Shown: piece by piece, positions 23,308 through 36,700 of the stretch
Position numbering within the stretch: the stretch's first letter is position 1
Layout of the letters: the number at the start of each line of letters is the position of its first letter
Assembly: GCA_900660155.1 (NCBI GenBank)
Contig: CABFPE010000043.1
Coordinates: forward strand, 1,021,771-1,085,770
Reading direction: 5' to 3'
Source: Hofstenia miamia
Taxonomy: Eukaryota; Xenacoelomorpha; Acoela; Hofsteniidae
DNA: 64,000 nt
Notes under the pieces: generated by a model
Database searches by the model: none
What the model saw: the letters and a program-made list of their open reading frames with translations, nothing else
Told to the model about the DNA's origin: nothing
Made by a program: the position numbers and the translations under genes

Positions 23308-23358
23308 TCAATTAAGTTTGGTAGATTCATGAAGTCGCACCAGCTCATAGACAGCTTG
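23308..23358 (-). CDS. PITP-like gene, last exon (short C-terminus QAVYELVRLHESTKLN)
   Basis: Acceptor TTTTTACAG before 23358. Phase 0 continuation gives 16 residues and a TGA at 23308-23310. If the AG four bases further on is used instead (exon from 23354), the reading continues open to TAA at 23103, adding 83 residues. See findings. Confidence 0.6.
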   Translation of the reverse strand, partial: QAVYELVRLHESTKLN

Positions 23359-26300
23359 CTGTAAAAACAAAAAAAGAGAAATGTTTGTCAACCGCACTGT
23401 CGCGTTAAATCATGCAATTAAATGGCCCCCAAGATTCACTGATTTAACACCGTGCGATAATTTCTTATGAGGATATCTAAAGAATAAAGTTTATTCTACT
23501 CCAAGGCAAAGCATCAAGCAGTTAAGAGGAAAATCACCAGTTAATCAAAAAAGTAGTTCAATCAATGCGATCAAAGGCGTGTTTGGAAAGAAATGGAAGA
23601 CATGTGGAAGGAAACGGTGCTTAGAAAATTAAAAAATGCATTTGTATTACCTATATGAAGAGGTGTTTAAAATGGATTTAAATATATTTGTTGATATTAA
23701 ACTTCGAAGTTTCATTATTTTACTTCCTTGCGCAAACATAATTTTGATAGCCTTCACTAAACCCATTAGTGCATCAATATCAAAATGGGAATTTAATGAA
23801 GTTTCCACAATCGACAGATAAAATAGTTGCTAAATAAAACATTTTTTGCAGGACCAAAAAATCTCCAGTAGTTTTTGAAGTATACAAATTCAAAGTACGG
23901 TAAACTTTTTATTGCGACACTATATATATATATATATAATGCAAATATTTCTAGAATTCGAGATTTCTTTTACTGAGCAACCATGTATTAAACATCAGGT
24001 CGTTAGTAAATACTGGGAAACCCAAAATAGTATGTTATTCAGATATTTGTTAAACAATTTTGCGAGTGAAAGAGGAGTGGAAGCATTTTCTTTCTCCAAA
24101 ACAAGTGAAGCGTAATTTTGGATTATTAGGGTTTGGAGAAACGATTATCAAAATCCGTTCGTTTCCCATTTTGATATGAGAACTGTCCCTATTGGTTGAT
24201 ACTTGCAAATTTAAGAGATAACATTAACAAATAGTGACAATTCAAGTATAAAAACTGGACCACTGATGTCATTTTTGAACGAAATTGGAATATATTATTA
24301 TTATAGAAATCCACTGCATTTTTAATTAAAGTCGACAGGGACGACAAGCGCACGTGTTCTGTGCATCAATTCTATTATAAAGCAAACATCAAGAAATATG
24401 ACAGTAACCACTTTTGCATAAAAAATACAATCTGTTGACATTTTCAAGGTCAAAACGATTAGTGAGTTTAATGGGAATTTCAAAGAATAAACTGCAGATA
24501 CTTAACATCATATTGTTACTTTACTGAGAATTTGACTGGTTTTAGTTATAAGGGAAAAATCAACATGCATTTTAAATACGTTCTTTATATTAAGCGAAAC
24601 AGATCTCGCATATATCTTTCACCAACAATGGGGTTATCATATCGCGCAAAGCTAAAACTGCAAGGATTAAAGGCCAAAGTAATTAAAATATGTGTATATA
24701 TTCAGGTAAATTGTGCACCAAAACCACTTATATAATCAAATGGTATAGAAATTTGAAAACTAAAAAGATCCCTAAATTTATCAAAATAAAAATTGTAAAA
24801 AATTATTTTTTTAGAAATATACCTGCTCTAGTTCTAGTTTTATGCGCTCTTCCCGTTCTTCGATTTCATCAAGCGATACATCATACCACTGATCACACAA
24901 TGAGAACATGAGACGATAAAATACTTCGAACATACGCGTAGTTGACTAAATTAAATACCTAATATTAATTATTTTGAAGTAGACAATATGAAAAAATAAA
25001 GTATGCAAAAAATAAGAAACGTTGAAAAGTTGATCTTTAATAAAACAAAGTTTAGCTTCAAAATAGTAATTGAATTTGGAATTTATATTTTTTATAAAAA
25101 CATCTGGAAAACAAATCGCTTTAAAAAGCTATAAATGAAACCACAAAATATACCTCAAATATTGTGTTTTTTAGAAGTCCCACACCGGGAATAGTACATC
25201 GCACTGTGTATAATTTGTAGACCCAAATGAGAGGTTGAATCGCTTCAATGGAGCCTTTTTGAAAATGACCTCGCCCTGCTTTCTGTGAATAAATCTTTAA
25301 TGGATCAGTCTTCTCATTGTAATCCTAAGTAATACAACAAATTAATAAAACGTTTATATACAAAAAACTGTAAAAATTTTCTTAAAATAAACTTCTCTAC
25401 ATGCTCGAAAACGAATCATTGCACACATTTGAAATGAGCACACCACCTTGCACTTGTTAAACACTTGGAGAAGAGGATATTTAGCATTATCAGAAATCCT
25501 AGTCTTTCAAAACAATATGCAATTGCCGAGGTTATTGTTGAGCAACACATCGTCAAAGGGGATTACGACAAACAATAACAGAAACAGATTTTCTTCGAGG
25601 TTTTATGGGAAATTACCAAAACAAAGTTATTTGCTAGAGTAATAGCCATAAAGCTTAAAAACAGTGGCGGAAATAAGCTAGTGGGCGGCTAATTTTTGAC
25701 GTCGTATCTGTACAATAAAGAATAGCCCGCCCGCAAAACGTTTGGCCTGCCGCTGCAGTTTTATACAGCCCGCAACTCGACAGTACAAATCTATATCCAC
25801 ATGCATAATCATTCAGGTTAGCCATAACAGTTAGAAGATTATTCCTGAACCAATCATAATAAGAAATCAATTAGAGCAATTCAGAATATTTCATACTTAG
25901 CCTATCACATTGCTCGTTATAATTAATTATGCAACAAAACGTGTACCCTTTGTACTGAAAGCTTAAACAAAGTCAAAGAAGAAAAAGAAAATCTAGTTGA
26001 ATTGATGATAAATGTAATAAAGGGTCGTATTTGTTTAGGCCCGCCCGGGCACGCGGGTGCGGCCAGCCCGCNAGATTTTCTTCGAGGTTTTATGGGAAAT
26101 TACCAAAACAAAGTTATTTGCTAGAGTAATAGCCATAAAGCTTAAAAACAGTGGCGGAAATAAGCTAGTGGGCGGCTAATTTTTGACGTCGTATCTGTAC
26201 AATAAAGAATAGCCCGCCCGCAAAACGTTTGGCCTGCCGCTGCAGTTTTATACAGCCCGCAACTCGACAGTACAAATCTATATCCACATGCATAATCATT

Positions 26301-29300
26301 CAGGTTAGCCATAACAGTTAGAAGATTATTCCTGAACCAATCATAATAAGAAATCAATTAGAGCAATTCAGAATATTTCATACTTAGCCTATCACATTGC
26401 TCGTTATAATTAATTATGCAACAAAACGTGTACCCTTTGTACTGAAAGCTTAAACAAAGTCAAAGAAGAAAAAGAAAATCTAGTTGAATTGATGATAAAT
26501 GTAATAAAGGGTCGTATTTGTTTAGGCCCGCCCGGGCACGCGGGTGCGGCCAGCCCGCAAAACTATACTGAGGGCTTCACTTTTTGAAATAATAAATCAC
26601 TTCTCTAAATATTAGACACACTTTCATTGAACAACTGGTCCCCTTCAGTAACTACTCCGCACATTACAAATGCAACTGAAAACTGCAGCACAATGAAACT
26701 TACACTCTCTTTAGAGTAAGAACAACAGGGCTGCCGTGGATCGAATATTTTTCGATCTATATCCAATCCAATCCACAAAAATGGAAATGGGTCGGTCCTT
26801 AAAGGATCCATATTCACCAGGAAATTTAAAACACACATGTATTTCTTGACTTCCTTTGAACACTTTAAGGTAATTTTATGCAATAAATTAATAATAATAA
26901 TATTTTGATTATCATACCGAAATATAATTAGCTCTCATGGTATAATATTGTCAGAATTATACAAAAAAATTATTATGAGTAAATTTTCATTGTTTACTTT
27001 AAGCTATTTTATAATGAATGAATTTATCTGTTAGCCTTTATTTTTGATCAAAAATTATCAATGGCTGGCTATCCATAAAACAATTATTCTGAACCATGTT
27101 CAGTGGATATCCATGGATCGGATCAATACATAGCTGGATCCATATCTATGGCAATCCTGAAGAGCAAAGATGATGATCAAGACGAGGGAAAGGCGATATA
27201 TAATTTGAGTGAATTTGCTGGCATGGGATCCTTCAGCAATGCATCAAAATGGCTTGGTTGTGTGCCCCACAATCTACAGCTTGTAATTGGAGACGGCATG
27301 AAGTAAATTCACCACAAATTGCAAGGCTAGATAAGAAGTCGTTTACGTTTTCGAAAAGAGTGTCCAAGCGAATACAATAACTCACCTAAGTACGATGGAG
27401 CTCACTCTACGAAGTCTGACTTTATCATTACTTTGTCAAGTAGAGGACATCAATGAGTCGTTGAACACTACAACAAATAGTGACTTGGAGATATCAACCG
27501 TGGATAAATAACCTTAAAATGATATGCGACGTGTTGGTTTAGTTTCAACAGTGAACAACACCTGCTGACGGAAGATAAGCATGTAATTCACAAAGCAATT
27601 CCAGTTGTACAAATGCTTTGAAAGACCATAATTTCGGGCAAATCTCCTGAAGCTTTTGGTTAATCCTAGTTCACATTAAAAGAGGATCACTAACACAACG
27701 GAATGAGACAATATTTCTTCATGATATAAGCCTTAACAACGAAGTTAGTCTGAAAATTTATGAAGCACTAATACGTAATCTTAGGTGACACTTCTTAACA
27801 AGAGGTCATCGAAGTAACAGAAGAAAATGACAATGTGAAACCAGCGAATAAGAAACAATGTCTGTTCAAACTTGCGCAACAAAATTATCCGATCCGAAAA
27901 CTGATGATATGATATCATCGATATCGACTAATGATTTTGTTGATTCATTTTTATCAAATTGCTTTTTTTAGTGCAGCCAGAAAAACGAACTCCTTCATAT
28001 ACTTAAAATAGAGCCAGCTTGAGAAGCGACTTTTCAAACAAAGTGTACGAAATTGGGCACTCGAAGATGCTTGCCTAGCACGATTTACGGGTACGGGTAG
28101 GTCTGGGAAAAGAATAAAATTATCAGGAAAACTCTTAAAAAATACTGAAAGAATACATTTTAAAATTAAAAAGCATTTACAGAAACACTATTGGCAATTT
28201 GTCCTTGAACGCTTAACGGAAAACTGAATTAAATTTTTACACTTTTAATACAAAATTAAATTACGAATTAAAGATTCATATATCCCTACGATAGAATTCT
28301 ACTCAAACAACATGCTGAAACACTAGCACTTTGGGAGGATGAGGTAACTTTTGATGAGTAGTGCAAAAAAGGCTATTTAAACATTGAAGTACTCTATGGC
28401 TATTACATTTACGGATATTGGCTTTAATAAGATGTGTCGATAGAGTTAGTAAAATTAGCTTATCCTCGTAACAATAGCTTAGAGATATTAATAAATTAGT
28501 TGTTACTTGAACATACGAGTATTCAGACGGGCACAAGTAAAACTTTTGCGGGTACTGGCGGGAGGATATACCTTTCGTTAGGTACACATATCAGAAATAA
28601 CTTACTCCTATATATATATAATGGTGATCAAATAGAACTGCTTGGTAATTGCAGTGTTCGCGTGAACTATTCTAGTTTCATGCAAATCAGAACAGTGAAT
28701 ATATTACTATATGCATTGTGCTAAGAATTACCTTTGAATGAATATCTGAAGTGAAATCTATGTACCTAATTTCACGCCTTTTCAAACATTCTTCACTGAG
28801 ATCAAATGCCTAAAAATGCTTCATGACTATCAATCATAAAAACAATTTTAAGTGATCACTTCAATGCAAAAATTACAATTTTTTTAATTAGAAAATTTCA
28901 AGCAATTGCAATAATGAAATCCGATGCTTAAAACAGAAGTTGATATGATTGCATTGAAGGTCACAAACATTCTTTTTCAAAGTTAGAAATTTGTATAAAA
29001 ATATTCATTTGATGAAAAAGAAAATTTATTAATTGGAACTTTAAATGGTTTTGAGACTTAAAGAACAAATCTCTTTCAGAAAGAGTTGAATTTACCGTAC
29101 TAATTATAAATGTTGTAATGATGAGGAAACTGCACTTAGGCCTCAAATATTAAATAAGAAAACTATTTTCGAAATATAGAATTTAAATAGAAAAATTTTC
29201 TAAACAAATATTTGCATTTGCTATAAGTCTAATATTTCACAGTGACTACTAAATTATCGCACAGAACTGATTCAATAAGAGTTCTATAGAACAAACGTTT

Positions 29301-30296
29301 TATGGTTTCCAGAGATCCTGGATATTTGCTGCTTTCCTCATTGCAATCCTTTTGTATAGCAAAAATCATAAATTTCCCATTTTATTAAGATTGGAACTTT
29401 TGCTCAGTTACTACAGAACTTCAAAGCATTTGGCGAATTTTTCAGCTTTTTGGATTTGGCAGGAAGGCATTGTGCGCAGAACTCAAATAGGCAACCTATC
29501 CAAAACACTTCCAAATCCTAAGGCTGCAACAGGTTTTAAAAATATAGAGACAAGTAGCTTTATCAGTAATTCATTAACCTTATATGGTCATTTGTAACAG
29601 ATCTGCAAAGTTTCAGGTTTTCATGTTTTATGCAACACGCAAATATCAGCATTATCAAATCCGCTAGGTTTAAATTTTGTTTTTCAATATTGGAAACAGT
29701 GTGCACGCTTCATTGCATTCAAACCTCATCTTGTTTCTGTCTCAGACGTGTTCTTGGCAGGGACACTACCGCAGCTTTGTCAGCATGCCTCATAATGCCA
29801 CCAATGGTCAGATGTTGCAGATCTGCTACACTTAAAAAACCGGAAGTTGAAAATTTTTTTTGCTAGAAATGAATTGAAAGCGTAAATCAAACACAGTTTT
29901 CACCGATACAAAGCCAAAAAAGTTTTGTACGAAATATTAATTAGGACCATATAGGGTTAAGAACGATTATATATATAAAGATTTCTCAAATATAATACAT
30001 AACATACATGTAGTTGAAGAACACGCTTTACTAACTACCACTTGGTTATCCACAAAAACCAAAAACATGTAAATGATTTTTGAAGAAAGAATTTTATTTT
30101 GGAATTTGAGTATGTTTAAATAGTTTTTCAAAAAAGATCTCGTGATAATGCCAACCTAGAAAATACAAAAACGTACATTATCCGTTTGTTCTGAGCACTG
30201 CTTGGATTCCAAAGTTATTTTGAACGTCTTTTCACCGATGACATCAGTAGTTAAGCTCTAAATGCATTGAAGGATATACTAAAAATTGCACCAACC

Positions 30297-30337
<41 letters not shown>

Positions 30338-32215
30338 ATTGTAAGGAAAGACACATAAAAAAGAAAATAATATTAAAGAAAGGTATTTTGAACATCTCTT
30401 AAAAGGAAAAGTGATGAGTTAATAAAAATGACTCTCGTGCAATAGATTTCCTCAGTGAATACGGCAAACTATTCACATTATCACTGTTCTTTTAGAATGA
30501 ATGTGCAAATAAAGTACGCTCAAAAACTGTGTTGAAAAATATATTATTCACTGCATACTTTTAAGAAAACCTGTTCATATTTGTCTGTCAATACATTAAT
30601 TTCAATTAAAATTCATAACTTTAAATTTTTCTCACAACTTAGAACATATCTGCATGCATGTAAACTATAGTTAACTACACTGCAAGCAATTTTCGTCAAA
30701 AAACTATTTGAAAAATAATTTTTTATAAAATACAAGAGTTCCAAAACACAATTGGGGTACATAGCGATATTTTCTCTACTCGCAGAAACTACTGCCATAA
30801 ATCGCTTTGGGAAGCCCAACACCAGATTTCTTACTTCTCCAATTTAGAGGTCATTCACAATTTTTATTAAGGCGTTTTTGTGCTCATCATTTGAAGAAAA
30901 TGAAAAATTGCCGTGACAATAAAATTCCACATACATTATCAAATACCTTTGCAATTCAAAAAATGTTCAAGTTGATTCTTTTTCATAAACTAATTATGAA
31001 TCATGCACATGATAATGACAAATTTCATTATTTTATGCAAAGATAAATAAATGTTGAAGAAAAGGGATGCAGCGAAATCCAATGACTTCTCTGTATGTTA
31101 GGCTGTTTAGCTTGTACTACCATTGTAGCTAATGCCAGCATAAATAATGATGCCATTACTAAAAACTTTTTTACATATCATCCTCGGAAACAGTCAGATC
31201 TCAAGCACAATCGTTTCTCATTCACAAATAGACTGGATTTCAGACATACATAAATCCTACCATATGCTACCTATAATAGTCACTTGATCAGCAATATATC
31301 TAGGTTGGCTGCGCACTTCAAGGAAACTAATTTACTTATGGGAAAACCCAGAACTGACAGGCCAAGATTGAAAGGAAGTGAATGAACAAATTGCCAAGAA
31401 ACGTACATTCAGAGTTCGTCCAACATATGATAATGTACGTTCTAGTGAAAACCTACATTATCGACTGCAACTGGATGAAAAGCCAATTTCTACAAATAAA
31501 GAACACAAACTATCATTCATTTTATGCGGGTAGGTTATTGCCATTTTTAAAATAGAATTCAATCAATTCTTTGCAGCGTTATCATAAAAATATGTGGAAA
31601 GTTTAAAAAAGAAAACCATGTCTATTGACTAAAATGTTAAATATAAAGCTAACTATATAAAACCTAACTGTACCCATTTAAATTTTAACATTAGTTTCAT
31701 ATACTAAACGTGTTTTCTATAAGATTAACACTAAAATAGGGAATATTTAACTAAAGTACATGTGGTGAATGCATTACTCAATTAAAATATTTAAAACTAC
31801 AGGGAAAGTGGAGCTTTGTGGAACGCCATAGACATACCGTTATTTCCTATTACTAGCAACAGGATTTGGGAATAACTGAAGTACCTTGAAGGAAATCACC
31901 AAATCAAAACTGAAAAAGGCGTCATAAATTAAAGGTGGGATGAACTATATAAGGAAAATGCAACACTGACCAACTGTTCCTTCAACTGAGCAGTGAAGCA
32001 CAAAAATGATCCTCTAGAACCCATCAACAATAACTATATATGTATGCAGTAAGAGTTACAACAAATCTTTATATTTTATCAAAAAATTTAAATATTGCAA
32101 TTTAGAAAACTGGGATTTGCTGAATTGGCGTACTTTTGATATAGGTTAGCTAAGATATGTGTCTACCATTTAACTAAACCTAATAATTTTATATAATTAA
32201 TATTCTAAATTGCAA

Positions 32216-32251
<36 letters not shown>

Positions 32252-33499
32252 AAACTATTTGAGTGGTTCATTGAAGGCGAAAGCCAAAAAATGAAGTGGA
32301 ACGCCCTCAAAACTTTCAAGTAGGGACCAGAGAAGAGTATTAATCTTGCATTAAATTGTAGTCTCTAATGTTCCAAAGTAGTTAACTCAATGAATGTTGA
32401 AGTAAATGCAAGTACTATATGTAGGTTTTCAATGTGTCTAATATTCTGAATTACAAAAAAATGAAATCAACTCCAGCTTTGACTTCCGAACATAAGCAGA
32501 ATACATTCCATGGGCAAAGAAGAAACTTCAATGAAAAATAGATTGGTGCAATACAGTGTTCTCCGATGAAAACAACTTTTCATCCTTAGAGATCTAGATG
32601 ACCATTGTTATATTGGTAGTAATAATCATTACAAATTATATTAACCCTGCAACGAATGATTCGTCAACGAGTCCATGAGATCGGTGCTTGTCAAACGTAT
32701 CTGTTATTGATTGTACATTTTATCTATATAATATATATATACACATTTCTAAGGAGACAGAGCGCCCAAATTTGATGTAGTGCAAATGTAATTGATTTTT
32801 TTATCTTATATGATTAGTGTGGATATTTTATTATAATTATTGTGTTCATTTGGATTATTTTATTTTTTTTCATGGATTAGTAATATTTTTTTAAAAAACC
32901 ATTTATATGAGGCGCTGTGTCTTTTTATCATTTTTTGTGTTTTTAGGTTAAATTTCGATATTTGTTTGAGGATTATTGGTCGTTCTAGGATATCTCTGAC
33001 ACCAAATTGTAAGAATGAATACTTTTCAGACCATGGCCAACTATATGATGGGCAGAAAATTTTAAGTAAAACCTTTAAATGAGGAGGCCAATTCAGTATA
33101 GGCATTTACTCTACTATAACAGGAACTGTTTACTATAGCACTTAGCTTTTAGGAGACCTCTTAATCAACATTTGATGTAGAATCGAAAAAACAACTCCGG
33201 AAAAGATATCTAATGTAGTTCTTGCGCTATGGACCACTATTTGTTTGAAATTTTGCAAAATTTATATTGAATCCCAATTTTTTTAGAAAGTGGAAAAAAC
33301 AGAGATTGATTCACATATTTCTATCGATTACGCATCGAATGGTGTAAAACCTTTCGAAATCGAATCAAAACTAACTGAGCTATGGCCTTCTAAACACGGA
33401 CTACTTGACCCAAAACAAAACATTTTCCCACGTGAAAATTGCAAAAAGATAGAGCGCCACATATAAATGCCGGGTTTTGAGACAGAGCGCCCGATATAA

Positions 33500-33534
<35 letters not shown>

Positions 33535-33716
33535 NCAACAAATCTTTATATTTTATCAAAAAATTTAAATATTGCAATTTAGAAAACTGGGATTTGCTGA
33601 ATTGGCGTACTTTTGATATAGGTTAGCTAAGATATGTGTCTACCATTTAACTAAACCTAATAATTTTATATAATTAATATTCTAAATTGCAACTAATATA
33701 TATATCACTCAAATGG

Positions 33717-33755
<39 letters not shown>

Positions 33756-36700
33756 TGTAACTTTACAGTTCTTAATAAATATTAGTTAACTTAAACCTTT
33801 ATCTTACATGGTGACAGAGATTATGGCTTATGAAACGCTAAAACACTTTCCACTTGAAATTGATTGTCCAAACAGCTACAGAGTGGATAAACTGAAAGTG
33901 GAATTCCATGTTCTTTATGGATGCTATTGAAGCAGATGAAAAACCTGATAAAGTTCGAATTGGAATTTTACTTCGTTGCCTTGGAGATGCTGCCAACGAA
34001 ATTTTCACAAACTTCTTCTGGCCAGGAACAGAAGACAAAAGCAAATTCATTGATAGGTCAAAGTTCGATGATTAGTACAAAAGAGGCACCAATGAGGTGT
34101 TTGAACGATATCAAGTTTTTCAAGTTAGCAAAATCAAACCTAAACATCGATCAATACGTACATTTACTAAGAACCCAAGCAAAGCGTTGTAACTTCGGAC
34201 AACTGCAAGATAGCCTTATTAGAGACAGGACTATATTCTCGGTACAAGATATACGTCTCCAGGAAAGACTTTTAAGTGAACTCAACATTAATCTTCACAA
34301 AACAACTCAGTTCAGTCGTGCGGCTGAAGAAACCACTGAACATTTAAAAGAATAAAAAATGACAAGGAAGATATCAACATCAAACAGGATACTGATGCAA
34401 TTCGACGACGTACGAATCAATACATCTTCAGCAATCAATTTCAGCAGTTTGAATGTAGGCAATGCGACAGAAAACACGCACCCTGAAACTGTCCTGCATT
34501 TGGGAAAATTTGCAATAAATGTGACAAGTCAGTCAAACCATTTTGCAATTAAGTGTTCAGCCTACCTTCAGAAAAACTTCAACATCGTTACCACAAAGAT
34601 AGAGAATTAGACCATCTGGATGAACAAGAAAAGACTACAAGTGGAAGTGAATGAAACTATGAATGTGATGCGATTCATTCGTTTAGGCCAAAAACTTCTA
34701 CGAAAAAGGACATTATAACTACAGTTTGATTCAAAATTATCCACTTAATATCAAAGTCGACACCGGAGCTCAGTGTAATGTAGTACCACAAAAACTTCTT
34801 AAATAAATTGAGATAAAGACAAAGAGAAAATTTCAAATGGCAAGCTTACTGGTTATGGAGGTCAAACCATTCGAATTAGTGATGAAGTAAAATTGCCAAT
34901 CATCATTGGAAGAAATAGACTCAAAGTCTTCGCAAAATTCTTAGTCGTAACTACAGACAGTAAAGCCATCTTAGGTCTAGAAACATCGATGAAATCAGGA
35001 ATACTAAGTGTTAGCTTTGAGAACTCAGAATGCAATGAAATACATTCAATCAAAACTTCAAGTGATACCAGCCCTTTTCGGATTCGACCCGAAAAGCAAT
35101 AAGTATGCAGAGTACATCCTGGCCAATACGATATATTTTATCGAATTTGCTAAAAAAGTATGATGATGTATTCTCTGGTTATGGCAGAGTTGAAGATATA
35201 TATGAGATACCATTGTATCCATCGGCAAGACCAATAATGCATCCGCCGATAAGATACCCCTTTCATTGATACGTAGACTGAAAACCAAATTAAGAGAGCT
35301 CAAAGAAGCTGGGATTATCGCAAATGTAGATGAAGTAACGTCATGGGTCGGAAGTATTGCCATTGTAGAGAAATCAAACAGTGATTTAAGACTAACATTT
35401 GACAATAAGACTCTAAATCAGCAGATCAATCGCGAATACCATTATCCACCATATAACGCAGGCTTAGAGAATTCTTCAATGGGAAACGCTATTTTACAGT
35501 TGTAAATTTATCCAATTGCTATTGGTACATTCCTCTCACAGAAAATAATCAGCTTTACTATGCTCATTTAATACTCCCTTTGGTCGGTATTGCTGGAACA
35601 GATTGCTTTTTAGATTTGGCATCAGCATCTGACAAGTCACAAAGTATGATCGATAAGGAATTCGGAAATATTGAAAATGTCATAGCTATACATGACGACA
35701 TTTGTATTGCAATTGCTACGAAAGAAGAGCATGTCGAAACACGTTAGGGTTAGTTAACTTAAACCTTTATCTTACAACTATAAATACTAATGGAATTACC
35801 AAAGAAAGTAAAAAATAGAATATTGCAAGCAGACATGCTGAGGCAGTTCAGTTCAGCTATGGTTTGAGGATCCATGAGCCCATCTGGTTTAACCTAACTG
35901 ATGCAACTAGAAAGACGTCAAGATTCATTAACATATATTAATAATATGCAAAGACATTCACTTATTTGACTATAAAACCTTATTCCATTGTTATCCATAA
36001 GCAAGATAACGCCCTGATACCTACCTCATTTGCAACAAAAATTTGTTTATATCCAGAAATATTCATGTCATGGAAATTTCATCTTTATCACTAGATCTCA
36101 ATTGGATTTACAATGGATTGAGATATCTTTCGCGGAATAGTGTATTGAGTTGGACGAGAATATTCCACTCGGCAGGAAGTTACTGACTACATCACATAGT
36201 GTTGGACCAAAATATCTCAATAATACATATTTATATAATAGATTCCATGCATAATCGCTGTGTTACCATTATAATGAATCAAGGAATGGTAATCGATTAT
36301 TAATAAATAAAAACTTCCTAATTTTTAAACATTAAATATACTAATACAAAAGTGAGTCTAAAATTATGCAACACTAAGAAAAATAAAAAACACTATATTG
36401 AATGGAATACCAGTAACCATGGGAAAGAAAAACATTGCCAGCCTTCTGAGGTTTGTGATTTCTGCAGAAAATGTAACTGCAATAATTGGTCTCCCAATAT
36501 GTCTAGTCTACAATCTGTTACAGGTCAACTTCATAGATGAGGTCAACTTCATAAATACTTTTTCAAAAAAATTCCAATTGGGAAGGAGAGAAACAAACTT
36601 AACAGTGTAGACTAGTCTGGAGTAGATAAGTTAAAACAAATCTAGGAGAAGCTTAAAGATGTTTTCACTGGACTCGGTAAATATAGAAGCAAAAGAAACA

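Larger units (their letters stand above)
33782..35776 (+). mobile_element. Decayed, internally deleted Ty3/Gypsy retrotransposon
   Basis: A 27-bp direct repeat (TTAGTTAACTTAAACCTTTA then TCTTACA) occurs at 33782-33808 and 35750-35776. The first copy is followed at once by TGGTGACAG, as expected of a primer-binding site after a 5' LTR. Between the copies lie gag, zinc knuckle, protease and RT, in order. The right copy follows directly on the RT with no RNase H or integrase. So everything from mid-RT to the last bases of the 3' LTR has been deleted, and most of the 5' LTR is also unmatched. It lies inside an intron of the PITP-like gene, on the opposite strand. Confidence 0.8.

Noticed and set aside
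23103-23348. Independent 81-residue gene on the minus strand
   Set aside because: It lies in the last exon/3' region of the PITP-like gene and is better explained as an alternative C-terminus or 3' UTR.
31303-31530. 76-codon coding-like stretch with one stop
   Set aside because: No family recognised and no splice boundaries; mentioned only within the intron description.
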